Origin: Alphaproteobacteria bacterium
GTDB taxonomy: Bacteria > Pseudomonadota > Alphaproteobacteria > UBA828
Direction: 5' to 3'
Length of the DNA: 43,960 nt
Assembly: GCA_022826345.1 (NCBI GenBank)
Contig: JAJDVB010000183.1
Coordinates: 1-43,960, forward strand
Below are positions 32,078-42,303 of the stretch, one piece after another. A program made the translations under genes and the position numbers. Below the pieces are notes generated by a model, which was given only the letters and a program-made list of their open reading frames with translations, was not told the origin of the DNA and did no database searches. Position 1 is the stretch's first letter. Every line of letters begins with the position of its first letter.

Positions 32078-35000
32078 TCACAGCTCAAGGCCCATGTCGA
32101 TGTCGCGCTCCTTCGCCTTGCTGGCTTCGAGCTCCTGCTGACGGCGTTCGATCTCGGCCTTGTCCGACGCCAGGGTGGATTCGATCCGCGCGGAAAGGCG
32201 CCTAATCTCGTCCTCCGCGCCCGGACGGCGCGCGAGATGCCTGCCGAAGATCTCGGGATCGTCGAGGATACGGCGGCAGCCGTCGAGGGCGCGGAGGGCG
32301 TCCTCGCGCCATTCGCCGTAGCCGGAGTCCTGGGTGACTTGGGTGCCGCTGCTGGCGGCAATGGTCGCCTGCTCTTCACGCTGCCGGATCGACGCCGAGG
32401 CCGCCGACAGCACCCGGTCCAGGAAGCGCTCCGCCGCCTTCCGGTTCTCCTTCGTCGCCTCGTCCAGGACCGCTTCCCTCTCCGGAGGCGGGTGCTGCGG
32501 AACTGTCTCCGCGGTGACGGAGGTCGAGGCCAAGGTCGAGACGTGGGGCAAGACCGAGACGGAGGCTTGGGTTGAAACCCCGAACTGCTCGCCGATAGCC
32601 TTGAGCGCCGACATCTCCCCCGCGGGCGCGGTCTCCAGGGCCTCGATCAGCGCTTCGCGGTCGTCGGTCAGCAGCACCACGTTGTCGCGGGCGCGGGTGA
32701 GCTCCACATAGAAGGTCGCCTGGTCGGCGACTCCCCCGCGCTCGGTATCCAGGACGGCGATGGCCCGATCGCAGGTGATGCCCTGGGCAGCATGCACTGT
32801 CGAAGAATAGGCGTGGTCCAGGTGGTGAAGCTGCGGGTCGTCGCGGGCCATGTCGATCTCGCGGCCGTCCTGGGCGCGTATCGTGACGTTCACCCGGCGG
32901 ATGGACAGAATCTCGGCGTGCTCGCCGTTGATCAGGTTTCGGGCAGGATCGTTGCGGGTCCAGCGCACCCGGTCTCCCGCCTTCAGCACCATCGGCCGGG
33001 TCTCAAAGAGATCGAGGCGGTAGCGGATGTAGCCGGAGGGGTCGATCGTGCGCTCCTTGCCGCCGGGAAGGGTGAGCATGACGCGCTCGTCGCCGACCTC
33101 CGTCACACGGCAGGCATCGCCTGCCTTCGCACGGACGCCGTAGACGTCATGGTGAAAGACGGCAATGTCGCCCTCGCGGTAGTTGGCGATATCGCCCTTC
33201 TGCGAGCGGGTCAGGTGGAGGTTGACGTAGCGCTCGATCTCCAGCTCGGGGCCGTGCAGCACTCCTTCGTCTTCGAGGCCGTGGCGGACGGCGGCGTTGA
33301 TCTCGGCCCGCATCTCGTGCGTGGGCGCGAGTATCGCCGTTCCGGGCCGCAGGTCCGGATCGAGGTCGAGCCAGAGTTGCGCCGCCTTCCTGCCGAGCTC
33401 GTCGCCCTGCATCTCCAGGACGCCGTTGCCGAGCTCTTCGATCGCCAAGCGCGGCTCGTCCGCCACCATGTGCAGCACGGCCTGCCGCAAGTCTCCATCG
33501 CGCTGGCGCACCACCTCGTCCATCCTGGCCGTGGGCATGCCCGCGTCCTGCAACAGGGCGAAGGGCTGGCCGGCCTCGACGGCCCGCAACTGCCGGCGGT
33601 CGCCGATCAGCGCGAGCCTCTCCACGCCGGTCTCGGCGGCGATGCGGGTCAATGCACGCATCTGGGTCGTGCCGACCATCGAGGCTTCGTCGAGGATCAG
33701 CACCGAGCCGCCCAGGGCCTTGCGCGCCTCTTCCGTCCTCTCGGGCGCGGCGATGCCGTCGCCCACGTCGCGGTAGCGCGTGAGGAACCATTGCAGCGTG
33801 CGGGCGGGGATATCGGCTTCGCCTTCGAGCACGCGCGCGGCGCTCGCCGAAGGAGCCAGCCCGACGATCTGCCTCTCGCCCGCCAATTCCGCCACAGCGC
33901 GCAGCATGGTGGTCTTGCCGGAGCCGGCATGGCCCTGCACTCCCACCATGACGTGAGGCGAGAGCAGGATTCCGTGCACGGCGTCGCGCTGGCCGGGGTT
34001 CAGCCCGGCCGCGTCCAGCCTCGCCTCGACCGTCTCGGCCGGTGCCAGGCTGTGACCGGCGTTCAGGCCGGCGCGCATGCCGGCGATAATGTCGCGCTCG
34101 GCGTTGCGCGCCCGGTCGGTGACGAAGGCCAGGTCGGCCCTTCGCGCCGTCGCTTCGATCAGATGCCCGTCGCGCCGGAGCCGGGCGATACCGGCGTCCA
34201 GCGCGTCGAGCGAGTGCCGCCCGCCCCCGTGGGCCAGCGCCCACGCCCGCAGGTCGTTGGCGGAGAATACCGTGCGCCGCTCCTCCAGGTGCTCGACGGC
34301 TTGCCTCACCACCGACAGCGCCGACGGAGCCGCTCGCGCCTCGCTCTGTAGAAACGCCGATGCCTCAATGCCGTTGCGGCCGCGCGCCGTGTCGCGGTCA
34401 CGCTCCGGGCCAAGTTCTTGGGCCCGCGCCTGCCAGGTCTCGCGCAGGACCTGCCGGTCGGGCTCGGCCTTGCGACGCCGCGTGTAAAGCGCTGCCTGCT
34501 GGGCTCTCGCCGGGGTGTTCTCCCAGCCTCGTTCCTGCATGTAGTCCAACAACTCGCGGCGGCGGGTCGAGAACGCGTCCAGCATCGGCTTGCCGTAGCC
34601 CGCGATCTCGAACCCCGGCATCCGCCCCACAAGCGTCGGCACCGTGGCGTAGCCGATCTCTTCGAGCCCCATGCGCAGCTCGTTCCGGTAGTAGGCGCCG
34701 ATGAGAAGCTTCGACCGCTCCACGGCGGTGAACTCGGCGCTCCGCCACTCCCCGTTCCGGCCGCGGGTCATGTTGGCGATCACGGCGTGCGTGTGCAGCT
34801 GCGGGTCGAGGTTGCGGCTCGCCAGGTGCCGGAAGGTCGCCGCCACCATACCGTCGGCCTCCACCCTGGGCCTGCGGCCGGTCGCCGGGTCGTAGCTCCG
34901 GGTCTGCAACAGCTCGTTCTCGATGAAGCCCAACGTGGCGCGTACCGCCTCGTCGTGCGCCCGCACCACCCGTGCGCCCGTCTTGGGCGCCGCGTAGACC

Positions 35001-35299
35001 AGCGCCTCCAGGGATACGGACTTCGGAGCGGAGAAGGTCACGTCCACGCCGGGCCGGTGCTGGTGCTCGCCGTCGCGCAGGCGGCCTAGGCGAATATCGG
35101 TGCCGGGCACGTAGCCGGCCAGGATTTCCTCGAAGCGCTTTGGCTTCACCGGCCCGTGCAGGCCCATCAACGCCGCCGCCTCGCCGTACCAACCGCTGGC
35201 CTTGCGGTGCTCAGGGTCTCCCTTCGCGTAGTAGCCGTCCGCCTCGAAGTAGTGCACCGTCGTGGCAGCAGCCTTCAGGCGCGTGACGGTCGCGACCAT
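32078..35299 (-). CDS. MobF-family conjugative relaxase-helicase
   Basis: This 1073-residue protein is a bifunctional relaxase of the MobF (TrwC/TraI) type. The relaxase domain spans about residues 1-300: tyrosines at 17 and 23-24 (VHYFEADGYYAKGD) are the candidate nicking residues, VTFSAPKSVSLEAL is the family motif, and H158, H169 and H171 (DPQLHTHAV) form the metal triad. A linker leads to a RecD-type SF1 helicase with Walker A GHAGSGKT (456-463), Walker B LILDEASM and the late STVHAAQGITCDRA and YVELTRAR motifs. It nicks oriT, covalently pilots the strand and unwinds DNA during transfer. No type IV secretion gene is nearby, so the element is mobilisable at best in this window. Confidence 0.93.
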   Translation of the reverse strand: MVATVTRLKAAATTVHYFEADGYYAKGDPEHRKASGWYGEAAALMGLHGPVKPKRFEEILAGYVPGTDIRLGRLRDGEHQHRPGVDVTFSAPKSVSLEALVYAAPKTGARVVRAHDEAVRATLGFIENELLQTRSYDPATGRRPRVEADGMVAATFRHLASRNLDPQLHTHAVIANMTRGRNGEWRSAEFTAVERSKLLIGAYYRNELRMGLEEIGYATVPTLVGRMPGFEIAGYGKPMLDAFSTRRRELLDYMQERGWENTPARAQQAALYTRRRKAEPDRQVLRETWQARAQELGPERDRDTARGRNGIEASAFLQSEARAAPSALSVVRQAVEHLEERRTVFSANDLRAWALAHGGGRHSLDALDAGIARLRRDGHLIEATARRADLAFVTDRARNAERDIIAGMRAGLNAGHSLAPAETVEARLDAAGLNPGQRDAVHGILLSPHVMVGVQGHAGSGKTTMLRAVAELAGERQIVGLAPSASAARVLEGEADIPARTLQWFLTRYRDVGDGIAAPERTEEARKALGGSVLILDEASMVGTTQMRALTRIAAETGVERLALIGDRRQLRAVEAGQPFALLQDAGMPTARMDEVVRQRDGDLRQAVLHMVADEPRLAIEELGNGVLEMQGDELGRKAAQLWLDLDPDLRPGTAILAPTHEMRAEINAAVRHGLEDEGVLHGPELEIERYVNLHLTRSQKGDIANYREGDIAVFHHDVYGVRAKAGDACRVTEVGDERVMLTLPGGKERTIDPSGYIRYRLDLFETRPMVLKAGDRVRWTRNDPARNLINGEHAEILSIRRVNVTIRAQDGREIDMARDDPQLHHLDHAYSSTVHAAQGITCDRAIAVLDTERGGVADQATFYVELTRARDNVVLLTDDREALIEALETAPAGEMSALKAIGEQFGVSTQASVSVLPHVSTLASTSVTAETVPQHPPPEREAVLDEATKENRKAAERFLDRVLSAASASIRQREEQATIAASSGTQVTQDSGYGEWREDALRALDGCRRILDDPEIFGRHLARRPGAEDEIRRLSARIESTLASDKAEIERRQQELEASKAKERDIDMGLEL

Positions 35300-35305
35300 G
35301 GCTGC

Positions 35306-36184
35306 CTATCCCTCAGCTACGGGATCGCCCCGCTCTTCGGGCGGTACCGTGATCAGGTTCGCCTTGGGGTAGACGGGAATCGTCACCTCCCGCGTCGGAC
35401 GGATGGTTAGCCTGCACTCTATGGGTTTGTCCTTCATGCGCGCCATGGATGCGCAGGAGGCGAGCAGCGGGGCGAAGTGCTCCACGACATGCTGGTTCCA
35501 CGCGTCTCGCGGGTCGCCGAAGGACACGAAATCGGTCTCCCGTTGAAGCACCAGGCCCAGCGCGAAGAAGACGAACGACGCGGTCCCGATGGACAGTCCA
35601 GTCAGCAGAGGACGCCAGCGCCGGTCCTGGTTGATGCGGAACATGTTCTTGGCGTGAATGTGCAGATTGCTCTCCAGCGACGTCGCCACTTTCTTCAGTT
35701 CGGCCGTGGTCTCAGCGGCCATCTCGGCCTGGTAGCCCGTCGCGTGGAGACGCTTGTCGAGGGCCTCGCCTTGCGCGTTCAGCGCGGCAGCGCCCTGGGC
35801 CAGTGTCCGTGCCGCCTGTGCCGCGCCGTCTTTCCGCGCTGCCAGCTCCGCGGCCTTACCCAGCGCGCCGCGCGCGTCAGCGACCGCCTGGGTCAGCGCC
35901 GCCGTCTCGCGGGCGAGCGCCTCGGCCGTCTCGGGCGCCGGCGCCGACGTATCCTGGAGCGCGTCGATGCGGGCGGCGGTGGCCCGCACCGTCTCAAGAA
36001 TCTCCGCGATGGCATCGTCGTGTGCGTTGGGCTGTGATGATTGCGGCGACCGCGGCGATCGCTTGGCCTTGGTGACAGGCTTGCCGACTGCCTCTCCTTC
36101 CGGCCGGCCCACAAGAAGATCGCGGCCGTCGAATTCGGCTATCGTGCCCTCCCTCCTGCGGTGAGCCTCGTTCTCCTCCGCCAT
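35306..36184 (-). CDS. DUF6118-like membrane protein, relaxase neighbour
   Basis: This 292-residue protein starts at ATG 36182-36184, which has GGGAGG about 7 nt upstream; a longer frame to 36265 does not. The N-terminal 50 residues are charged. A long helical, alanine- and glutamate-rich region (about 60-185) is probably a coiled coil. One membrane segment, FVFFALGLVL, lies near residue 205. The C-terminus includes FVSFGDPRDAWNQHVVEHF and PVYPKANLITVPPEERG. The layout and the tight link to a relaxase gene (6 nt) fit the DUF6118 family of alphaproteobacterial mobile elements. Its role is unknown; a coupling or anchoring function is inference. Confidence 0.7.
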   Translation of the reverse strand: MAEENEAHRRREGTIAEFDGRDLLVGRPEGEAVGKPVTKAKRSPRSPQSSQPNAHDDAIAEILETVRATAARIDALQDTSAPAPETAEALARETAALTQAVADARGALGKAAELAARKDGAAQAARTLAQGAAALNAQGEALDKRLHATGYQAEMAAETTAELKKVATSLESNLHIHAKNMFRINQDRRWRPLLTGLSIGTASFVFFALGLVLQRETDFVSFGDPRDAWNQHVVEHFAPLLASCASMARMKDKPIECRLTIRPTREVTIPVYPKANLITVPPEERGDPVAEG

Positions 36185-36392
36185 GATTGCCTCCCGCCCG
36201 ATATATTGTTCGTGGTTTGACCCTGGATGTCGGTGGTGGAGGGTTGAATGGCAAGGGATTTGCAAGGAGCCGTAGACCAGCGGGAATTTTCTCGAATTAT
36301 CTTATGGTGTAAGGACTGGACATGCCTCATTGATAGCCCTTACGCATGGTCGCCCACTACCACCGCGGCCGCACCATATGGGAGATGCCGGC

Positions 36393-36773
36393 ATGTTCAA
36401 ATTTCTCTGGTTGGTTCCCGCCGCCGCGTTGTTGGGCGCGTGCGCCAGCATCATGGAGGGCACGGACCAATCTATCGCGGTCTCATCGCATCCGAGCGGT
36501 GCAATCTGCGTTCTCGAACGCGAGGGCGGTCAGATTGCCGCGGTCAACCCCACGCCTGGCACCGTGCGGGTTGAAAAGAGCGCCGAGGACATCTCGGTGC
36601 GGTGCTCGAAGCTGGGCTACCAAGACAGCATTGGTGTCCTTGTCTCGGAGTTGGAGGGCATGACGGCTGGTAACTTGATTTTTGGCGGGGTCATCGGTCT
36701 TGCCGTGGATGCGGGATCAGGAGCGATGCACTACTACCCGTCATCGATCACAGTCAATCTGTCGCCCGAGTGA
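36393..36773 (+). CDS. Small outer-membrane-type lipoprotein, PEGA-like
   Basis: This 126-residue lipoprotein starts at ATG 36393 with GGGAGA upstream. The signal peptide (MFKFLWLVPAAALLGACAS) has a lipobox L-G-A-C, so the mature protein begins at Cys17. The mature part contains a PEGA-type beta module (SSHPSGAICVLEREGG, PGTVRVEKSAEDISVRCSKLGY). Near residue 90, GGVIGLAVDAGSG resembles a glycine-rich hydrophobic segment. Proteins of this type are common near surface and phage genes; function is unknown. It is convergent with the exonuclease-helicase gene, with only 26 nt between stops. Confidence 0.8.
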   Translation: MFKFLWLVPAAALLGACASIMEGTDQSIAVSSHPSGAICVLEREGGQIAAVNPTPGTVRVEKSAEDISVRCSKLGYQDSIGVLVSELEGMTAGNLIFGGVIGLAVDAGSGAMHYYPSSITVNLSPE

Positions 36774-36799
36774 AGATGGCGGCTGCTTCCTGGTGAACG

Positions 36800-39700
36800 C
36801 TAATGCTGGTTCCCGACTTCGAACACGAACTCCGGCACCACCATCTCCCAGGATTCACACTTGATGCTGTCGCGGTACTGGGGCTCCGATGCCTCGCGGC
36901 TCCAGCCCACGATGGCCGACACTTCCGCAGAGCGGCACCGCATATCCCTCGGTGGTCGGAAGCTCTTTGCAAGCCGTCCAACCACGGAGCCTGCCGGGTC
37001 CAACAACTCCCAGCGCCCATATTCCGTGATGCGCGTCTCCAGCGGATCGCCGGGAGATAGTGCAGCGACGGCCTTGTGTATCGTGTGGTGCTCGGAATGG
37101 CGTCCCGCGAAACCAAGATCTACGTCTCCGAGACCGGTCCGGACATGACGAAACAGCAGCGCCGGGGAGGGAACAGGCAGCTTGACCGGCGCGCGCTGCA
37201 TCACTGACGGGTGATCGACCAACGAGTCCTGCAGCGGATGAGGTCCGTCGAGGCGTGCGAGCACTAGGGTCTGCCGAGCGCGCGTCATGGCCACATAGTA
37301 GAGCCGTCGTGGCGCGTCCACGTCCTCGCCGCACCCGACACGGTCCCAGCCGCCGTCGAGGACGACAACATGGTCGAACTCCAGCCCCTTGGCACGGTGG
37401 CCAGTCAGCAGCAGGAGCCCGCGTTGTCGCCGGCGTATCTCCCGACCCCACTCCGCGAGCCATTCGATGACGTGGTCCACCGGCGCTTCACCGCTGCCGA
37501 CTTCCAAGGCGTGCTCACCGATGGCTTGCCCGAGAAGGTCGAACCAGGGGCCGGATGGGCATTCCTCAATCCAACCGGCGAGGGCCGCTCCGTCGACGAC
37601 GCGGGGTTCCCGTTGGCGAAGCCAATCGACGAAGGTGCGGGTCTCCCGCAAGCGCCAGAAGTTCGGGATTTCTTCGTTGCCCATCTGCGCCGGGATGCCG
37701 TGCATTTCGCAGAAGGCGCGCACCGGCTCCAGGTACTTCCACTCGCGCGCGATCACCGCGCACCGCGACCAGTCCCAATCCCGTGTGAGCCCTTCGAGAC
37801 GCTGAAACTCCGCCATCACGGCCTGTGCCTGCGAGACCGAATCACGGCCGGCCGGCAGAATCTCTACGAGCCCCCGCGCGACCGGATCGCGCTTCTCCCA
37901 ATCGCCACCAGGCGGTTCCTTCGCGCGCGCCTTGTCGATGTGGATGGGGTGCCCGGCCTTCATCCGCTCCTGCGCCGGCTCGATCACCGCGTTGGCGGCC
38001 GCGATGATGTGGCCGGTGGACCGATAGTTGCCGACGAGATAGCTGGGCTTCGGTCCGTAGTCATCCTCGAAGCGGCGGATGAACTCCACCGATGCACCGT
38101 TAAAGGCGTAGATGTTCTGATCGTCGTCGCCGACTGCGAACAGGGTAAGCTTGCCCGACTCGTCCTCAAGCGTGCGTCCGGCCAAGGCCGAGATCAACTC
38201 ATACTGGTCGGGGCCGATGTCCTGATATTCGTCCACCAGAATCCAGCGGAACCCGGCTAGGAGACGCGACCTCTGCTCGTCCGCCTCCTCTGGCAGCAGG
38301 CCCTCACCGCGCAGCAGTTCAACAGCGCGGCGCAGCACGTCCCGGAACACCTCATCGTCGGGTTGTTCCGCCCGCCCGGTGAAGCTCGCGCCGGCGAGCC
38401 GCATGGCTAGCGCATGGCAGGTAAGCACGGTCACGCCGCGCGCGTCGTCTCCGATCAACTCGCGCAGCCGGCGGCGGATGTCGACCGCCGCATGGCGGTT
38501 ATAGGCGAGAGCCAGGATGCCCTTGGGGTTCTCCCGGCGCGCGCGGACCAGGTATGCGATACGGTGCACGAGCACGCGGGTCTTGCCCGAGCCGGGTCCT
38601 GCAAGCACCAGCACGTTGGTCTGTTCCCGATCGTCGGAGACGATGTGTTTCTGGGCAGTGTCGTTGAGGCTCTCGACGATGGCTCGCCAGGAGGCGGGTG
38701 TAGTCTCGCGCCCGATCTCCCGGTCGCGGCCTGGGAGCCAGCGGTCAAGAAACGCGTCCTCCTTGAGTGTGAAATAGTCCATCGCCAAGCGCAGAGCGTC
38801 CGTCATGGCAGCAAGGCCTCGTTCCGCGAACTCCACCATCACGTGAATCTGTAGAACCTGCCCCTGGTAATGGAGGGCGAGGGGTTCGAAGTCGGCTTTC
38901 GCGAATCCTCGCGGTTCACGATGCTGCAGGTGGATGGTCATGGCGGGGCGGAAGACCGCCAGGCCCTTGTTGAGGCGGATGACCTCCTGCTCGTGCAGCC
39001 ACAGCAATGCACGGTCCACGAGCTTGTTGGGGTGCCTCACCTTGCTCTTCAAGAGCATGTCGGTCTCCACCGCCTCCAACAGCTTGCCGAGGGTGGTCTC
39101 GGCCAGCAGGTCCGTTCCCCTGCTTCCGGAAGGCAGGCAGGCGAGGAGATGCTCCAGCAGACGCCCGGCCGCCTCGCGCCGGAGTTGCGCTGTTCCCTCC
39201 AGCGCTCCCCATTCCCGTTGCAGCGTCACCGAGGCCGTCTCGGCATCCCGCTTTCGCACGGTCAGGCTACCCGCAGCACCGTCCTCACCACGGCCGTCGT
39301 AGGCGATACTGGAGAGGATGCGCCACAGCCGCTCCGGCAACGGATCGGCGAGGCCCTGGTCTCTCAGGACTTGCGAAGCGATGCGCAGGTGCAGCGATGC
39401 CACATCACCCTTGCCCTGATCCCACGCCTGCTCGCGCATATGCGCGATCAAGGCGACCTCCAACTCTGCTGCTTGCTCCAGACGCTTGGCGGACGAGCGT
39501 TCGACGGCGGCATGGACGAAAGCGGTTAGCGCCGTGTCATTGCTGGCGACGCCCAGCCGCTCGAGATCGTACAAGGCGCCGCGCACAGCCTCGGGGCTCA
39601 AGCCCGAGGCCGCCATCAGGTCGTCCGTCGTGACACCCTCATCCGCGCCAGCCTGGATCAGCTCCATGGCGATACGCAGCAACTGATCGCGATAGGCGTC

Positions 39701-41980
39701 CGTGATCGGTGCACGTCCGAGTCTTGCGCGTGCTTCCTCGACCGAGTTCACCCGAAGCGACGACGGGAACACCTGGACAGAGTTTTCTTCGCGGGTGAGC
39801 AGTTCGGACTCTTCGAGCCATGCAATGGCGGTGCGTACACGCGTGTCGTCCGAGTGCGAATCGCGCTCGAACACCTTGTCTTCGTCCTCGCCGAGGATTT
39901 CGCCGGTGGTGGCGACCACCTCACCTTGGAAGCGCTTCTTGCGGTCCAGGTTGCGAAGCGCTCTGAGGATGCCATGGATCTCCTGGCGAGTGAGACGCGA
40001 GCGCGCGGACATGCCGAATTGACGCTCAACGTCATCGGCCGAATAGAGCAGCACGCAGCGCGCCGATGCGCGGTCCCGCCCGGCCCGGCCTGCCTCCTGG
40101 AGATAGTTTTCCAGGGAACCGGGAATGTCGGCGTGAATCACCAGCCGCACGTCCGGCTTGTCGATGCCCATGCCGAAGGCGTTGGTCGCCGCGATCGCGC
40201 GAAGATCGCCGCCGATGAAGCGCTGCTGTACGTCCTTCTTGGTTTCGGGCGGCAGGCCCGCGTGATAGTGCTCGACCGCCATGTCCTTCAGTTGAAGGAA
40301 CTCGGACACCTCCTCGCTCTGCCGGCGTGTCGCGCAGTAGACGATGGCGCCGCCGGACCCGTCCGGCGGCAGGTAGGACTCGAGAACCTGGTGGATATGG
40401 CCGAACTTCTCACCGCCCGTCGTCGGCATCACTTCGAAGGTAAGATTGCCGCGCTCGGCACCGCCATCGAAGATGGTGAGCTCGATGCCGATCTTGTCCC
40501 GGAAGTGACGCGCGATGTCGTCGGTCACGTCGGGCTTGGCGGTGGCCGTCAGGCAAAGCACCGGCGGCACCGGATGGTCGCCGGCCTTCTCCTGGATGAA
40601 GCGGCCGACATAGCGATAGTCAGGCCGGAAGTCGTGGCCCCAGCGCGACAGGCAGTGGGCCTCGTCGAGCACCCAGCCGCCGATCTCTCGCTGGTCGAGA
40701 ACCCGGCGCAAGGAGCGAGAGCGAAGCTGCTCGGGTGAGATGAGCAGGATGCCTGCATCCCCAAGGCGCACCCGGTCCAGCGCGTCGGCTCGCTCTGGCA
40801 TCGAGAGTAGGCCGTTGATGGTCACGCACGAGCCGATCCCCCGTGCCTCCAGCCCCGCAACCTGGTCGGCCATGAGCGCCACCAGCGGCGAAATCACCAC
40901 AGTCAGCGCACCTGTCTTGTCGTAGCGAGACAGCGCCGGGATCTGGTAGCAGAGCGACTTGCCCGTGCCGGTGGGCAGGATACCCAGCACATGCTTCCCG
41001 GCCATCGCCGCCTCGGCGATGGCCTGCTGCATGGGGTGTCCGTCGGCGCCCGCCGGTTCCGGCCGGAACTGGTCGAAGCCGAACCAGCGCTTCAGCTCCT
41101 TGCGGGCATCGTGCCGTTCACAGCACCAGCCGCAGGCGGGATCGGCACAAGCCGTGTCCCTGAGCCGGCGTACCAGTTCGCCCGCTTCCGGAGACTGGTG
41201 GCGCACCCAGGGCGGCATTACCGAGTTGCCGCCGGCGACCGAGAGCCACGCCAGCGCATAGGCCAGCGCCCATCCCTTACTCGCCGCATCTGCCACCGCC
41301 TCCCGTCCATGGGTTGTGCAGGCGTCGCCTTCCATCAGCCGGACTATCGCCGCGCGGGCCTCGGCGTCCGTGGGACGACGCGCACCGCGTATCTCAGCGA
41401 AGAGATCGTCGAGAGCGCTGTCTACACCGCCAACCTCCGGCGTAGTCAGCCAGTGCCAGGCGGCAAGCAAGTCGGGTGACGTCCTGCGCAGTGCTTTCCG
41501 CTCGTCGGCGAAGAGCTCCAGTGCAAGACGGGAGTCTCGTTCCGGGTCGTTTCTCTGGCCTCGTTTGAGCCCGCCGTCCTGGTAATGCTTGACGAGGTGG
41601 TGGTAGGGATTGCGCGGGAATGCGAGGGGGCTGAGACGCAACGTATCCACGGCCGGCAGGGCCAGCAGTCGCAGATCGGGCTTTGCTGCTCTGAGGTATT
41701 TCAGATCGTGCTTGATCAGATTGTGGCCGAGAATGAAAGACGCGCCTTTGGCGAACTCGTCGAGCTTCGCCAGCGCCGACGCTGACCCGCCGATGGAATA
41801 CCCATGGCCGGTATCGCCGCGCACGGCACCGCAGGCGCGGATGCGGCCATCGTCCTTGCCGACCTCAAGGTCAAGAGAGATACAGCAGGGTCGGAAGGTT
41901 TCACTGCCGACCGAGGTATGAGCAGCGGTTTCCGATTGACAGGGCGACGGGACTGCGCGGAGCTCGGGATCATCTTGCAT
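36800..41980 (-). CDS. DEDD exonuclease-RecQ helicase-UvrD helicase fusion protein
   Basis: This 1726-residue cytoplasmic protein combines three enzymes. Residues about 33-165 are a DEDD exonuclease (DLE at 37-39, GHNLIKHD with N87 and D92, N144-D149). A Cys-rich patch follows (278-287). Residues about 299-660 form a RecQ helicase: FGFDQFRP, PTGTGKS (336-342), DEAH (439-442), ATNAFGMGIDKPD and QEAGRAGRD. A winged-helix-like stretch (660-820) and a helical region follow. Residues about 1105-1580 are a UvrD/PcrA-type SF1 helicase: GPGSGKT (1128-1134), VDEYQD, VGDDDQNIY, GHRAKGLEFDHVVV and YYVAMTRAR. The last 130 residues are unassigned. It likely resects, unwinds and degrades DNA. The island location makes a defence or element-maintenance role plausible, but this is inference. 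Confidence 0.93.
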   Translation of the reverse strand: MQDDPELRAVPSPCQSETAAHTSVGSETFRPCCISLDLEVGKDDGRIRACGAVRGDTGHGYSIGGSASALAKLDEFAKGASFILGHNLIKHDLKYLRAAKPDLRLLALPAVDTLRLSPLAFPRNPYHHLVKHYQDGGLKRGQRNDPERDSRLALELFADERKALRRTSPDLLAAWHWLTTPEVGGVDSALDDLFAEIRGARRPTDAEARAAIVRLMEGDACTTHGREAVADAASKGWALAYALAWLSVAGGNSVMPPWVRHQSPEAGELVRRLRDTACADPACGWCCERHDARKELKRWFGFDQFRPEPAGADGHPMQQAIAEAAMAGKHVLGILPTGTGKSLCYQIPALSRYDKTGALTVVISPLVALMADQVAGLEARGIGSCVTINGLLSMPERADALDRVRLGDAGILLISPEQLRSRSLRRVLDQREIGGWVLDEAHCLSRWGHDFRPDYRYVGRFIQEKAGDHPVPPVLCLTATAKPDVTDDIARHFRDKIGIELTIFDGGAERGNLTFEVMPTTGGEKFGHIHQVLESYLPPDGSGGAIVYCATRRQSEEVSEFLQLKDMAVEHYHAGLPPETKKDVQQRFIGGDLRAIAATNAFGMGIDKPDVRLVIHADIPGSLENYLQEAGRAGRDRASARCVLLYSADDVERQFGMSARSRLTRQEIHGILRALRNLDRKKRFQGEVVATTGEILGEDEDKVFERDSHSDDTRVRTAIAWLEESELLTREENSVQVFPSSLRVNSVEEARARLGRAPITDAYRDQLLRIAMELIQAGADEGVTTDDLMAASGLSPEAVRGALYDLERLGVASNDTALTAFVHAAVERSSAKRLEQAAELEVALIAHMREQAWDQGKGDVASLHLRIASQVLRDQGLADPLPERLWRILSSIAYDGRGEDGAAGSLTVRKRDAETASVTLQREWGALEGTAQLRREAAGRLLEHLLACLPSGSRGTDLLAETTLGKLLEAVETDMLLKSKVRHPNKLVDRALLWLHEQEVIRLNKGLAVFRPAMTIHLQHREPRGFAKADFEPLALHYQGQVLQIHVMVEFAERGLAAMTDALRLAMDYFTLKEDAFLDRWLPGRDREIGRETTPASWRAIVESLNDTAQKHIVSDDREQTNVLVLAGPGSGKTRVLVHRIAYLVRARRENPKGILALAYNRHAAVDIRRRLRELIGDDARGVTVLTCHALAMRLAGASFTGRAEQPDDEVFRDVLRRAVELLRGEGLLPEEADEQRSRLLAGFRWILVDEYQDIGPDQYELISALAGRTLEDESGKLTLFAVGDDDQNIYAFNGASVEFIRRFEDDYGPKPSYLVGNYRSTGHIIAAANAVIEPAQERMKAGHPIHIDKARAKEPPGGDWEKRDPVARGLVEILPAGRDSVSQAQAVMAEFQRLEGLTRDWDWSRCAVIAREWKYLEPVRAFCEMHGIPAQMGNEEIPNFWRLRETRTFVDWLRQREPRVVDGAALAGWIEECPSGPWFDLLGQAIGEHALEVGSGEAPVDHVIEWLAEWGREIRRRQRGLLLLTGHRAKGLEFDHVVVLDGGWDRVGCGEDVDAPRRLYYVAMTRARQTLVLARLDGPHPLQDSLVDHPSVMQRAPVKLPVPSPALLFRHVRTGLGDVDLGFAGRHSEHHTIHKAVAALSPGDPLETRITEYGRWELLDPAGSVVGRLAKSFRPPRDMRCRSAEVSAIVGWSREASEPQYRDSIKCESWEMVVPEFVFEVGNQH

Positions 41981-42303
41981 GTCGATACCGGTGGTTCTCG
42001 CCGGACGCCGAAGAGACGGTTGAACGCAATGGCGACGGAGAGAGAACTTGCGCTCGAATTAGTCAACATGCCTGCTTGGCCACACGTGCGGGGCCAACGG
42101 CAGTATCCTCGCACCACATAGTGATTGCACGTGCCGAATTCCAGCGGAACGTCTGCCGGAGCCCGAATCGGGCTGATCGACGCGCGGGCGCCGAAGCCGA
42201 ACCGGCCCGCGACGTACCGCAAGCGTCAGATTTCAAACTGAGACACTACCTCGCGAAGGCGATTGCTGACGGCTGGCCAGATGTGCTAACCTGATCTCGT
42301 TCT
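41981..42303. other. Intergenic region upstream of the exonuclease-helicase gene
   Basis: About 320 bases separate the helicase start from the IS remnant. I find no ribosome-binding-site-supported gene and no RNA gene here. The promoter of the helicase must lie here. Open frames across it are shadows without recognisable products. Confidence 0.5.

Noticed and set aside
32792..34351. 519-codon plus-strand frame over the relaxase
   Set aside because: Antisense shadow of a gene with complete relaxase and helicase motifs.
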